Below, one piece after another: positions 1-8,407 of a stretch of DNA of 64,000 bases (the stretch's first letter is position 1; each line of letters begins with the position of its first letter). Position numbers and translations under genes: made by a program. The stretch comes from Thermococcus gammatolerans EJ3 (GTDB taxonomy: Archaea > Methanobacteriota_B > Thermococci > Thermococcales > Thermococcaceae). Location: NCBI RefSeq assembly GCF_000022365.1, contig NC_012804.1, forward strand, positions 1,612,001-1,676,000, given 5' to 3'. The notes under the pieces are model-generated. The model did no database searches and had not been told where the DNA came from. It was given only the letters and a program-made list of their open reading frames with translations.

Positions 1-241
1 CCAGGGTTATGAGCTTCACCTTGACGTTATACTCCTTCTCGAATTTGGGTATCGTCACCTTGGCAACGCTCTGAAAGCTGTCGTAGGCGTAAACCGTCAG
101 GGTCTCCGGTTTTTTGGTCGTGGTGGACACAGATGAAGATTGAGTCCCCCCAGATTTTTCTTCGTTCCTTGAACCTATGCACCCAAGGCCCACAACGAGC
201 AGGGCCACGAGGATTATTGCGGCAAGCGTCTTGCTTCTCAT
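1..241 (-). CDS. Lipoprotein, ABC transporter solute-binding type (N-terminal part)
   Basis: Only the first 80 or so codons lie in the window; the gene runs off the left edge. The start is the ATG at 241, preceded by a GGTGGTGA Shine-Dalgarno sequence. The product begins with a basic-hydrophobic signal ending in a lipobox (GLGC, Cys about residue 21), then a Ser/Thr-rich linker, then LTVYAYDSFQSVAK, which resembles the first strand of periplasmic thiamine/iron-type binding proteins. It is therefore probably a membrane-anchored substrate-binding subunit of an ABC importer. The substrate cannot be read from this piece; a thiamine-type ligand is a guess from family resemblance. Transcription is divergent from the NSS transporter genes. 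Confidence 0.7.
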   Translation of the reverse strand, partial: MRSKTLAAIILVALLVVGLGCIGSRNEEKSGGTQSSSVSTTTKKPETLTVYAYDSFQSVAKVTIPKFEKEYNVKVKLITL

Positions 242-512
242 ATTCACCACCCTAAAACGCGGTTTTTGTTTTCAATAACCGATTTAGCAAACGGTTAAAA
301 AGTTTTGCTGGTCGAAAGTGCCCCCACTGGTTTTTAACCGGAGTACGTTTTTGAAGATGTTTCGGAATAGTAACAAAACGGCATAATTTAAACGGAATTT
401 GTGGTGAGATGCCGAAACTATTTTAAAGCAGTTCGTCATAGGAAATCAATGTCCCATCTTGTCCCGGGTTGATTTATTATTTACCCGGACACCCAATAAA
501 GGGGGTGATTGA
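242..512. promoter_or_regulatory. Divergent intergenic region with inverted repeats
   Basis: A 271-base AT-rich region separates the leftward lipoprotein gene from the rightward transporter operon. For the leftward gene a TATA-like CTTTTTAACC lies at about 293-303, next to an inverted repeat TAACCG (76-81 of line 241 block, i.e. 276-281) / CGGTTA (292-297). For the rightward operon an AT-rich core at 471-483 sits between GTCCCGGGT (461-469) and ACCCGGAC (483-490), and another TATA-like TATTTTAAAG lies near 418-427. The inverted arms look like operators, but no regulator is known to me. Confidence 0.5.
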
Positions 513-2096
513 ATGGAGCAGAGGGATCAATGGGCAACAAAGCTCGGTTTGATTTTGGCCATGGCGGGAAACGCAATAGGCTTAGGTAACTTCTGGAGGT
601 TCCCGTACCAGCTCGCCAGCAACGGTGGCGGGGCCTTCATGATACCGTACTTCATAGCACTGTTCTTCCTTGGTATTCCAGTGATGTGGATTGAGTGGAC
701 CACCGGTCGCTACGGTGGCAAGTATGGTCACGGTACTATCGGCCCAATGTTTTACCTCATGGCCAGGGAGAGCGTCAAGCCCAAGACCGCGCTTATCTTT
801 GGTATCATCGGTGGAATGCTGGCCTTCTCGGTCGCATCGCTACTGAGCTCGTACTACTACCAGGTTATCGGATGGTCAGCGGCCTACACCTACTACAGCC
901 TCACGGGAGCGTACTTCGGCAAGGACACCGTCCAGTTCTTCCTTGACTACGTGGCCAACACCAAGGCGGTGATATTCTTCTGGGGTCTCACGATGGTCCT
1001 GCTCGGCATAGCCGTCGGTCAGGGTGTCAGCAAGGGTATCGAGAGATGGGTCAAGGTCATGATGCCCCTCCTGTACGTGTTCGCCATACTCCTCGTTATC
1101 AGGGCCCTGACCCTTGGTTCACCAGTCAAGCCGGAGTGGAGCTCAATAAAGGGTCTGGAGTACATCTGGAAGCCGGACTTCCAGACACTGAGCAAGCACT
1201 TCTTCAAGATAAGCCTGGCAGCAGCGGGACAGATATTCTTCACACTATCGCTCGGTATGGGTATCATCCACAACTACGCAAGCTACCTCGGACCCGAGGA
1301 CGACGTTGCCCTGAGCGGTCTTGCCACGGTCTCGCTCAACGAGTTCGCTGAAGTAGTACTCGGTGGCTCCCTCGCCATCCCAATAGCCTTCGCCTACCTC
1401 GGACCGGAGCAGGCCATCAAGGGTGGCGTTGGATTGGCGTACATGGCGCTGCCTAACGTCTTCGCCAACATGCCTGCTGGACAGATATTCGGTGCAATGT
1501 GGTTCCTGCTCCTCTGGTTCGCTGGATTCACCTCGGCAATAGCAACGTACAACTACCTTGTGGCAATGCTCGAAGAGGACATACACATCGAAAGGAAGAT
1601 AGGCACATGGGTGGTCTGGATATTCCTGTTCATCCTCGGACTCCCGGTTGCCCTCGACAGCACCCTCGCCTACCTGAGTGAGCTCGACATGTGGGTCGGC
1701 AGCTACTTCCTCGTCCTGCTCGGTCTCTTCGACGTCATAGTGGCAGTCTGGCTCTTCAAGCCTGACAACTTCTGGGAGGAGCTCCACAAGGGTGCGTACA
1801 TTAAAGTACCAGAGTGGTTCAAGCCGATCATCACCTACATAGCGCCGCTCTTCATGATAATACTCCTCGGCGGCAACACCTACGACTACTGGAAGAATGG
1901 GGCATTCAGCGTCTCAAAGTACTATGTCACAGAAGTACTCAAGTACGACTACACGCCTGAGATCATCAGTCTCATTACCAGAGCCAGGATAGTGATCTTC
2001 ATAATCCTCATAATCGGTGCCATCGAGGCATACCTGGCCATCAAGAAGAAGTACGGCGAGGAGCTCGAAAAGAACGAGGTCATCATAAAGGTCTGA
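513..2096 (+). CDS. Sodium-dependent NSS-family amino-acid transporter (MetP-like)
   Basis: A 527-residue, roughly 12-helix membrane protein of the neurotransmitter:sodium symporter family. The first helix carries the family signature GNAIGLGNFWRFP (residues 19-31) followed by NGGGAF, the region that lines the sodium and substrate sites in LeuT. The ATG at 513 has a strong GGGGGTGATT Shine-Dalgarno. Ten bases after its stop lies a 37-residue single-helix gene, matching the two-gene MetPS arrangement described in Corynebacterium, where the pair imports methionine and alanine. A neutral amino acid is therefore the likely substrate here, but the exact one is inferred only from that homology. Probably driven by the Na+ gradient. 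Confidence 0.9.
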   Translation: MEQRDQWATKLGLILAMAGNAIGLGNFWRFPYQLASNGGGAFMIPYFIALFFLGIPVMWIEWTTGRYGGKYGHGTIGPMFYLMARESVKPKTALIFGIIGGMLAFSVASLLSSYYYQVIGWSAAYTYYSLTGAYFGKDTVQFFLDYVANTKAVIFFWGLTMVLLGIAVGQGVSKGIERWVKVMMPLLYVFAILLVIRALTLGSPVKPEWSSIKGLEYIWKPDFQTLSKHFFKISLAAAGQIFFTLSLGMGIIHNYASYLGPEDDVALSGLATVSLNEFAEVVLGGSLAIPIAFAYLGPEQAIKGGVGLAYMALPNVFANMPAGQIFGAMWFLLLWFAGFTSAIATYNYLVAMLEEDIHIERKIGTWVVWIFLFILGLPVALDSTLAYLSELDMWVGSYFLVLLGLFDVIVAVWLFKPDNFWEELHKGAYIKVPEWFKPIITYIAPLFMIILLGGNTYDYWKNGAFSVSKYYVTEVLKYDYTPEIISLITRARIVIFIILIIGAIEAYLAIKKKYGEELEKNEVIIKV

Positions 2097-2106
2097 GGTG
2101 ATAAAA

Positions 2107-2220
2107 ATGGACGCGGGTGCCCTTGCTTTCCTTGTACTTGCATGGGGTTCAATATTTGCCATGATGTACTGGAGCATTACCAAGCTCCTTCAGGCCGAGA
2201 AGCAAGCAAAGGCTTCTTAA
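2107..2220 (+). CDS. MetS-type small subunit of NSS transporter
   Basis: A 37-codon gene starting at ATG 2107; its Shine-Dalgarno GAGGTGAT overlaps the stop codon of the transporter gene, so the two are translationally linked. The product is a short extracellular/luminal N-terminus (MDAGALAF), one hydrophobic helix and a basic-polar tail (EKQAKAS). This size, topology and position match the MetS / 'methionine and alanine importer small subunit' family, whose corynebacterial member is required for MetP activity. Easily missed because of its length. Confidence 0.8.
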   Translation: MDAGALAFLVLAWGSIFAMMYWSITKLLQAEKQAKAS

Positions 2221-2236
2221 AGCCCTTTTCTTTTAC
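2221..2236 (+). terminator. T-rich terminator candidate after transporter operon
   Basis: CCCTTTTCTTTTA directly follows the small-subunit stop. Oligo-T runs on the non-template strand are the usual archaeal termination signal; there is no hairpin. It could also be part of the next gene's promoter. Confidence 0.35.
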
Positions 2237-2260
2237 ATATTTGTTGGAGGTGCATTTTAA

Positions 2261-2989
2261 ATGAAAAGTGAAAAAGTGCTAAAGGAAGTAGCCAGCGTTA
2301 TCGATGAAATCAAAGCCCGCATCGATCGCCTCAACGTTCTGAAGGACAAAGACAAAAGGAAAGCACTCGTGCTTCTCGATGAAGCCAAGAGAAACTTCAT
2401 GGAGGTCGCGGAAAATATTGCCTACGATAACGAGGAGCTGGCAAACTTTTTCCTTAAAAGGGCAACGAAATTGAAGAACAGCACAAGCGACAAAACCATT
2501 GAAAAAATCGGCGTCAAGGAGTACATGAACATGGTCTCCCAGCTCAACCGATATTCCAAAGCCGCACCCTATGATTTCTCGGGAAAGGTTAAAGAGCTAC
2601 AAAAAGCCTACCGGGCTTTTCTCTTCGGAATGATTCCTTTCTACATCATATCCGGAATCTTTGGTCCGATGTACGCCATAACGGCGTTAATCCTCGTAAT
2701 CCCAACGCTTCTCGCGATCCTGAGCCTGAGGAAGAGAGGAAGCCTTGGACTAATGCTCGCCTTTGCCGTTATCCCGATACCAATGGTCATGGGTGCGTTT
2801 TCAGTCAGGTACATGGTCTATGCCCTAACCCATCAGGGAGAGGTTCAAAAAATAGCCGAAGCCCTCGGCAGGAGCATTATGGTGGCCCAGCTAATAGTTG
2901 TTGCAATAGGCCTGCTGGGACTTGCGAGCCTAGTACTCCTCGGCTATGCAAGCTACATGCTCTACAAACACCGCCACGCGTTCCTCTGA
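2261..2989 (+). CDS. Membrane protein of unknown function
   Basis: A 242-residue protein with ATG at 2261 behind GGAGGTGC. Residues 1-110 or so are charged and strongly helical (alternating Lys/Glu with leucines, e.g. KVLKEVASVIDEIKARIDRL), probably cytoplasmic. The C-terminal half contains about four hydrophobic segments. I do not recognise a family. It follows the NSS transporter operon by 40 bases in the same direction, so it may be co-transcribed. Its end lies five bases from the end of the convergent P-II gene. Confidence 0.6.
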   Translation: MKSEKVLKEVASVIDEIKARIDRLNVLKDKDKRKALVLLDEAKRNFMEVAENIAYDNEELANFFLKRATKLKNSTSDKTIEKIGVKEYMNMVSQLNRYSKAAPYDFSGKVKELQKAYRAFLFGMIPFYIISGIFGPMYAITALILVIPTLLAILSLRKRGSLGLMLAFAVIPIPMVMGAFSVRYMVYALTHQGEVQKIAEALGRSIMVAQLIVVAIGLLGLASLVLLGYASYMLYKHRHAFL

Positions 2990-2994
2990 TGAAG

Positions 2995-3342
<348 letters not shown>

Positions 3343-3375
3343 TCAAAAAAGGCTTTCGAAAACAAAAATGAAAGC

Positions 3376-5427
3376 TCAGGAAATCTGGGCCAAAAACTTT
3401 CTCAGCCTCTTTATCGAAATCCGGGTTTTTCTCGCGAGCTCTTTAAGGTCAGCGTTAAGCAAGTCCTCAGGCGTTTTTATCCCCGCCTTGTTCAGCTTCG
3501 CGAGGGTTTTAGGGCCGATGCCCTTGATGTCAATGAGGTTCTTTACTTTTGCGCGTTTCTTCTCGGCCTTCGGCTTCTCGGGCTTTCCAATCCTCTCGAC
3601 CCTCTTGGCGAGCCTCGTGTCAACTCTCTTCGCGAGGGGAACCTTCGGCTTCCTCCTCTTTACGAAGGCGAGTGAACTCGCGTAGAACCTCCCATCGGAA
3701 CCCTCGAAAACGCTCTCCTCGAGCTCGGCCTCCGCCTCAACGAACGTTCCTCTCACTTCCTCCGTTCTATCCCTTTCTTCGGGCGGGACCTCGGGCGGTT
3801 CGACGAACTCCTCAAGCTCGGGCGGATTTTCGCCGACGTAATAGGAAGCTATAACTGGCCTGAAGGGGTTGTCGCGCTCCTCGAGCCCCTCGAGGAGTGA
3901 AACGTCCATCTCCCCGGTCCTGAAATACCTGACTACCTCGTTTGCAAGCCTGTGGAAGTCCCTGCTGTGGAGCAAAACGCGCCTCTCCGCGTAGGCCTTT
4001 GCCTGGCCAGTTGTTATGAGGAACTGCCAGTCGCTCGCCTCGAGGATTAAGAGTTCTCTCGCGAGCTGTTCTATCGCCCTGTCGCCGAGATTATCTTTCC
4101 CGTAAAAGCGGCTCGCCAGCGCGACCATCCTGTCCTCGGCGCGGTATATCTCTTCCCACGTCCATTCGGTTTGCTCGTTCCACCAGGTCGAGTGGTCCGC
4201 GTTGGCGCCCCACGAGCCTTCGGGCAGTTCAACCTCAAGCCTCTCCCCTGAGTAGTTCAAGAGGAAGGCCGAAAGTGTTGTCGTCTTGATTCCGCGCTCG
4301 GCTAAAAGCTCAAGAACCCTGCCAAGCCACTTAACTCCCTCGTACCACCAGTGGCCGAAGAGCTCGGTGTCGTATGGAGAGACGATTATTCCTTTCTCGC
4401 CCGTTTCCTCCTCGAACCTCGAGAGCAGGCCCTCGACGAGGGAAACGAAGTGCCTCGCGTGCTCTTCAACCCGTTCAAGGGCCTTCTCGGGGTCGTAGAA
4501 GTCCTTCTCGCCCAAATCAACGTCCTTGCCAGTTATACGCCAGTACTGGTTACCGCTCTTCGGGGCCTTCCTGTGGAACTCTCTGTACCAGAAGTCGCCG
4601 GGGTAGCCGTAGTGGGCGCTCCAGACCTGATGGCCCGTCTCGCGGTTCCTCGCGAAGACCACAACGTTTGACCCCTTGACCCAGTAGGGTCGGAGCGTTG
4701 CGAGTGAACCGGTAGGAACCGGAGCGCCGTAGGAGTCGCTGACCGGTCCGTTATCAATGAGGTTGCTCTCGACGAAGAAGTACTCGATTCCAAACTCCTC
4801 GAGGAACTTCTCTATCCCCTTCCTCTTGACAGTTCTTCCGCCGGGAAGCTTCCACTCGCCACTCGGCCGGTAGGCGCACTCGGAAACCCACATACCCTGC
4901 GGTCTCCTTCCGAAGTGCTTCTCGTAGGTCGCTATCCCGTTGGCTATCTGGGAGCGTATTGATTCTTCCCTCCAGAGGAGGGGGAGGTAGGCGTGTGTCG
5001 CGGGGGAGGTTATTATTTCAAGGTAGCCCTCACCCTGAAGTTCCCGGAATTTGCCTATTATGTCTCCGTTTATGGCCTTCCAGTAGGAGTAAACACGCTC
5101 GAAGTGGCGGAGGACTTCCCTAACAGGTTTCTCGGGGTATTTGCCAGATTCGAGATCCTCCCTTGTTCTTTCGATTTTCCTCAAGAGGTACTTCTCGAAC
5201 TCGGCCTTGACGTAGTCGTCGACCAGCTGTTCCATCAGGACGGGCGTTATGTTCACGACGAGCTGGAAGCGAACGCCAGAGTCCCTTAAACGCTCGAACT
5301 CCATGAGCAGGGGTAGGTAGCTCTCGCTCATCGCCTCATAGAGCCACTCCTCTCCGAAGGGCCACTTGCCGTGCTTTCTGACGTAGGGAATATGAGTGTG
5401 GAGGACGAACGTGAAGTAGCCTTTCAT
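3376..5427 (-). CDS. GH57 1,4-alpha-glucan branching enzyme with HhH tail
   Basis: A 683-residue glycoside hydrolase family 57 protein. It cuts alpha-1,4-glucan and rejoins it as alpha-1,6 branches, probably in glycogen metabolism. Residues 1-20 carry the family's first conserved His motif (FVLHTHIPYVRKHG). The nucleophile is Glu183 in MWVSECAYRP and the acid/base is Asp353 in VSPYDTELFGHWW, as in the characterised T. kodakarensis enzyme TK1436 (E183/D354). A Glu/Arg-rich linker (about 540-620) leads to a C-terminal helix-hairpin-helix, IKGIGPKTLAKLNKAGI, also present in that orthologue; it is dispensable-looking and its role is unclear. The ATG at 5427 has a GGTGAT Shine-Dalgarno. Confidence 0.93.
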   Translation of the reverse strand: MKGYFTFVLHTHIPYVRKHGKWPFGEEWLYEAMSESYLPLLMEFERLRDSGVRFQLVVNITPVLMEQLVDDYVKAEFEKYLLRKIERTREDLESGKYPEKPVREVLRHFERVYSYWKAINGDIIGKFRELQGEGYLEIITSPATHAYLPLLWREESIRSQIANGIATYEKHFGRRPQGMWVSECAYRPSGEWKLPGGRTVKRKGIEKFLEEFGIEYFFVESNLIDNGPVSDSYGAPVPTGSLATLRPYWVKGSNVVVFARNRETGHQVWSAHYGYPGDFWYREFHRKAPKSGNQYWRITGKDVDLGEKDFYDPEKALERVEEHARHFVSLVEGLLSRFEEETGEKGIIVSPYDTELFGHWWYEGVKWLGRVLELLAERGIKTTTLSAFLLNYSGERLEVELPEGSWGANADHSTWWNEQTEWTWEEIYRAEDRMVALASRFYGKDNLGDRAIEQLARELLILEASDWQFLITTGQAKAYAERRVLLHSRDFHRLANEVVRYFRTGEMDVSLLEGLEERDNPFRPVIASYYVGENPPELEEFVEPPEVPPEERDRTEEVRGTFVEAEAELEESVFEGSDGRFYASSLAFVKRRKPKVPLAKRVDTRLAKRVERIGKPEKPKAEKKRAKVKNLIDIKGIGPKTLAKLNKAGIKTPEDLLNADLKELARKTRISIKRLRKFLAQIS

Positions 5428-5458
5428 TTAGTATCACCGGGAGTGTTATCGAGCGGAG

Positions 5459-5470
5459 AGTATTTAACCT
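5459..5470 (-). promoter_or_regulatory. TATA box of branching-enzyme gene
   Basis: On the minus strand AGGTTAAATAC lies 33-43 bases upstream of the ATG at 5427, the expected place for a BRE/TATA element giving a short leader that includes the GGTGAT Shine-Dalgarno. Confidence 0.55.
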
Positions 5471-5516
5471 TATCCGGAACAGACCTGTCATCGTGACCAG
5501 TAATGTGCACGGAAAA

Positions 5517-5526
5517 CGTTTTATCC
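5517..5526 (+). promoter_or_regulatory. TATA box of small membrane protein gene
   Basis: AAAACGTTTTATCC about 35 bases before the ATG at 5555 looks like a purine-rich BRE followed by TTTTAT. Confidence 0.45.
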
Positions 5527-5554
5527 TCCGATCCCAAGGAAAGTCGGTGGTGCT

Positions 5555-5815
5555 ATGAGACTTGATGAGCTTACGGGCACAGAGGGCGGCTTCATTGCGG
5601 GGGCCCTAGCGGTGGTTCTTCTTGGAGCGATAATCTCAGTTCTCTCAATGCCCATCAGAGACCTCATGAAGCTCGCCTACTTGATCTACGACATCGGAAT
5701 CGTTGGCCTTTCCTTCGGACTTTTGAACGAGGCCTTTGAAGGGGAGAGGAGCGACGCGATTAGGGCAGCTTTTGCAATCGCGGGAACGATAGTTCTGCTC
5801 GCGCTTAGGCTTTAA
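5555..5815 (+). CDS. Small three-helix membrane protein, unknown function
   Basis: An 86-residue protein with about three hydrophobic segments (roughly residues 14-31, 40-60 and 69-86), and a short acidic loop (NEAFEGERSD). Start ATG 5555 follows GGTGGT. The gene lies 39 bases upstream of rqcH on the same strand and may share its transcript. No family recognised. Confidence 0.6.
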   Translation: MRLDELTGTEGGFIAGALAVVLLGAIISVLSMPIRDLMKLAYLIYDIGIVGLSFGLLNEAFEGERSDAIRAAFAIAGTIVLLALRL

Positions 5816-5854
5816 CCTTTTAACTTAATCCCTCTACTCTTTTCGGGTGAGAGA

Positions 5855-7807
5855 ATGAAGGAAGAAATGAGCTCGGTTGACATACGCTACGTCGTGAGAG
5901 AGCTACAATGGCTCGTTGGCTCTCGCGTTGACAAGGTTTACCATGACGGCGACGAGATAAGGATTAAACTCCGCACGAAAGAGGGAAGGGCCGATTTAAT
6001 CCTCCAGGCGGGAAAGAGGTTCCACCTCACGAGCTACGTCAAGGAGGCGCCGAAACAGCCTTCGAGCTTCACGATGCTCCTGAGAAAGCACCTGAGCGGG
6101 GGCTTTATAGACGCGATAGAACAGCACCAGTTCGACAGGATTGTCAAGATTCGTGTCGGCGACTACACGCTCATTGGCGAGCTCTTCAGGAGGGGCAACA
6201 TCGTCCTCGTTGATTCCGAGAACAGGATTGTGGCCGCTCTCCGTTACGAGGAGTACAAGGACAGGGCGATAAAGCCCAAGGCAGAGTACAAGTTCCCGCC
6301 AGCGAGGGAAAACCCGCTTGAGGTCAGCTTCGAGCGCTTTCTTGAGCTGATGAGGGAGGATGAAAACCTTGAGCTCGTGCGCGCCCTGGCGAGGAAGCTC
6401 AACATGGGCGGGATGTACGCCGAGGAAATCTCCATAAGGGCGGGCTTCGAGAAAACCACCCCCGTGAGGGAGCTGAGCGACGAGGATTTGAGGAAGGTCT
6501 ACGAGGCGATGATGGGAACCTTCAACGACGAGCCGAGGCCGAACATCGTCTACAAGGACGGAAACATGCACGACGTCGTTCCGATAGAGCTGAAAATCTA
6601 CGAGGGCCTTGAGAAGCGCTATTTTAAAACGTTCAGCGAGGCCCTGGATGAGTACTTTGGAAAGCTCACAATCGAGAAGGCCAAAATCGAAAAAACGAGA
6701 AAGCTCGAAAGCAAAAAGAAGCAACTGCTGGCGACGCTTAGGAAGCAGGAGGAGATGCTGAAGGGCTTCGAGAAGGCAATGAACGAGAACCAGGAGATAG
6801 GGGATTTAATCTACGCGAACTACGCGATGGTTGAACGGCTTTTGGACGAGTTCAGGAAGGCAACGGAAAAGCTCGGCTGGGAGGAGTTCAAAAGGAGAAT
6901 AGAGGCGGGTAAAAAAGAGGGCAACAAAGTTGCGCTCATGGTGAAGGCCATCGACCCGAAGGAGAAGACCGTAACTATTGAGCTCGAGGGGAGGAAGGTC
7001 AAGCTCTACCTCAACAAAAGCATAGGTGAGAACGCCGAGCTCTACTACGAGAAGGCCAAGAAGTTCAGGCACAAGTACGAGGGTGCCCTGAAGGCCTACG
7101 AGGACACGAGGAGGAAGCTCGACGAGGTCGAGAAGCTCATCGAGGAGGAGATGAAGAAGGAACTGAACGTGAAGCGCATAGAGAGGAGAAAGAAGAAGTG
7201 GTTCGAGAAGTTCCGCTGGTTCATTTCGAGCGAGGGCTTTCTGGTTTTGGCGGGAAAGGACGCGAGCACGAACGAGACGCTCATCAAAAAGCACATGAGC
7301 GACAACGACCTCTACTGCCACGCCGACGTTTACGGTGCTCCGCACGTCGTCATCAAGGACGGGCAGAAGGCTGGAGAGAAGACGATATTCGAGGCCTGCC
7401 AGTTCGCGGTCTCGATGAGCCGCGCCTGGAGTCAGGGGCTGTATGGAGCGGACGCCTACTGGGCGTATCCAAATCAGGTGACTAAGCAAGCTCCCAGCGG
7501 TGAGTACCTCGGCAAAGGTGCCTTCATGGTCTACGGAAAGAGGAACTGGTTGAGAGGACTTCCGCTCAAGCTGGCGGTGGGAGTTATAAACTACGAGGGA
7601 GAAGACTACGTCGTCTGCGCGCCCGTTGACGCGATTAAGGCCCACACGAGCAAGTACATTGTCATAAGACCCGGCAGGCTCAAGAAGGGCGAGCTCGTCA
7701 AGAAGATACGCGGAATCCTCGAAAAGTGGGGCTACAAGGTTCGCGAGGAGGATTTGAATGCGATTCTTCCGCCGGGAGGGGGAGAAATAGTGGAGGTGGT
7801 AGGGTGA
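5855..7807 (+). CDS. rqcH: Ribosome rescue factor RqcH (NEMF/Tae2/NFACT family)
   Basis: A 650-residue NFACT protein of the RqcH/Rqc2/NEMF family, which binds stalled large ribosomal subunits with peptidyl-tRNA and recruits tRNA for C-terminal tailing. The order is typical: NFACT-N (about 1-200) with the conserved Asp-Arg in HQFDRIVKIRVG, a helix-hairpin-like middle, a long Lys/Glu coiled coil (about 270-450), and the NFACT-R domain (about 450-570: WFISSEGFLVLAGKDASTNE; HADVYGAPHVVIK). The ATG at 5855 has a GGGTGAGAG Shine-Dalgarno. Its stop abuts the stop of the convergent membrane-protein gene. The function is known for the family; archaeal tailing is inferred. Confidence 0.9.
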   Translation: MKEEMSSVDIRYVVRELQWLVGSRVDKVYHDGDEIRIKLRTKEGRADLILQAGKRFHLTSYVKEAPKQPSSFTMLLRKHLSGGFIDAIEQHQFDRIVKIRVGDYTLIGELFRRGNIVLVDSENRIVAALRYEEYKDRAIKPKAEYKFPPARENPLEVSFERFLELMREDENLELVRALARKLNMGGMYAEEISIRAGFEKTTPVRELSDEDLRKVYEAMMGTFNDEPRPNIVYKDGNMHDVVPIELKIYEGLEKRYFKTFSEALDEYFGKLTIEKAKIEKTRKLESKKKQLLATLRKQEEMLKGFEKAMNENQEIGDLIYANYAMVERLLDEFRKATEKLGWEEFKRRIEAGKKEGNKVALMVKAIDPKEKTVTIELEGRKVKLYLNKSIGENAELYYEKAKKFRHKYEGALKAYEDTRRKLDEVEKLIEEEMKKELNVKRIERRKKKWFEKFRWFISSEGFLVLAGKDASTNETLIKKHMSDNDLYCHADVYGAPHVVIKDGQKAGEKTIFEACQFAVSMSRAWSQGLYGADAYWAYPNQVTKQAPSGEYLGKGAFMVYGKRNWLRGLPLKLAVGVINYEGEDYVVCAPVDAIKAHTSKYIVIRPGRLKKGELVKKIRGILEKWGYKVREEDLNAILPPGGGEIVEVVG

Positions 7808-8233
7808 TTATTTCTTTCCTCCACCCCCACCGATGGCCCCAATCAGGAAGCCGACCCAGGAGAGATAGTAGCCCGTGTCCGTGATATCAAAGAGGTGATC
7901 CCTGAACACCATGTACCAGGCAGCGGTGAAGAGGGCCATTCCTATAAGGCCGAGGATGTGGCCTCCTCTGCCCCCCGTCAGGCCGATGAGTGCCCCGAGG
8001 GTTATGAAGAGCACGCCGAGGAAGTACATCCCGAGAAAACTGGTCGTTTTTCCAGACTCATCGTGCTCCGCCAGGTACTGAAATGTCTTCAGGAATTCAT
8101 CGAGGTTTGAATAGGTGCTTTCCGCCATCTTGTAGAAGGACACGGATTCGTATCCCAGCATAGTGCTATGGAACCAGGGCATGAAGAGGGCGAAGATCAC
8201 TATCAGTGCCCCTGCAAACCCCACTATGCGCAT
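7808..8233 (-). CDS. Four-helix membrane protein, unknown function
   Basis: The ATG at 8233 is chosen because GGTGGTAGAA lies immediately upstream; the frame stays open to 8329 but that extension would cover the promoter. The 141-residue product has an N-terminal helix (RIVGFAGALIVIFALFMPWF), a polar loop of about 50 residues, and three more helices, ending in a Gly-rich GGGGGKK tail. I do not recognise a family. It is divergently transcribed from the NhaC antiporter gene across a 174-base region holding both promoters. Confidence 0.6.
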   Translation of the reverse strand: MRIVGFAGALIVIFALFMPWFHSTMLGYESVSFYKMAESTYSNLDEFLKTFQYLAEHDESGKTTSFLGMYFLGVLFITLGALIGLTGGRGGHILGLIGMALFTAAWYMVFRDHLFDITDTGYYLSWVGFLIGAIGGGGGKK

Positions 8234-8265
8234 TTCTACCACCTGAAATAATACATAATGATGCA

Positions 8266-8277
8266 CTTTTAAAATTT
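8266..8277 (-). promoter_or_regulatory. TATA box of four-helix membrane protein gene
   Basis: Minus-strand CAAATTTTAAAAG lies 33-44 bases upstream of ATG 8233, consistent with a short leader carrying the GGTGGT Shine-Dalgarno. Confidence 0.5.
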
Positions 8278-8351
8278 GCCCGCGTGTCCAGCCGGCGAAC
8301 TTTTCGAAGAATTTTCTGAGATTCGCCAATTTGTCGAAGAAATTTACAAAA

Positions 8352-8363
8352 GGCTTATATACC
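8352..8363 (+). promoter_or_regulatory. TATA box of nhaC-family gene
   Basis: AAAAGGCTTATATACC about 50 bases before ATG 8408 is a near-consensus Thermococcales BRE/TATA element; a start about 25 bases downstream leaves a leader with GGAGGTGAG. Confidence 0.65.
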
Positions 8364-8407
8364 TACTCGAAATCCTTGGGATCACGAACCAACTGGAGGT
8401 GAGTTAA

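Noticed and set aside
8234-8329. N-terminal extension of the four-helix membrane protein to 173 residues
   Set aside because: It would translate through the TATA element and ignore the GGTGGT site placed before the internal ATG.
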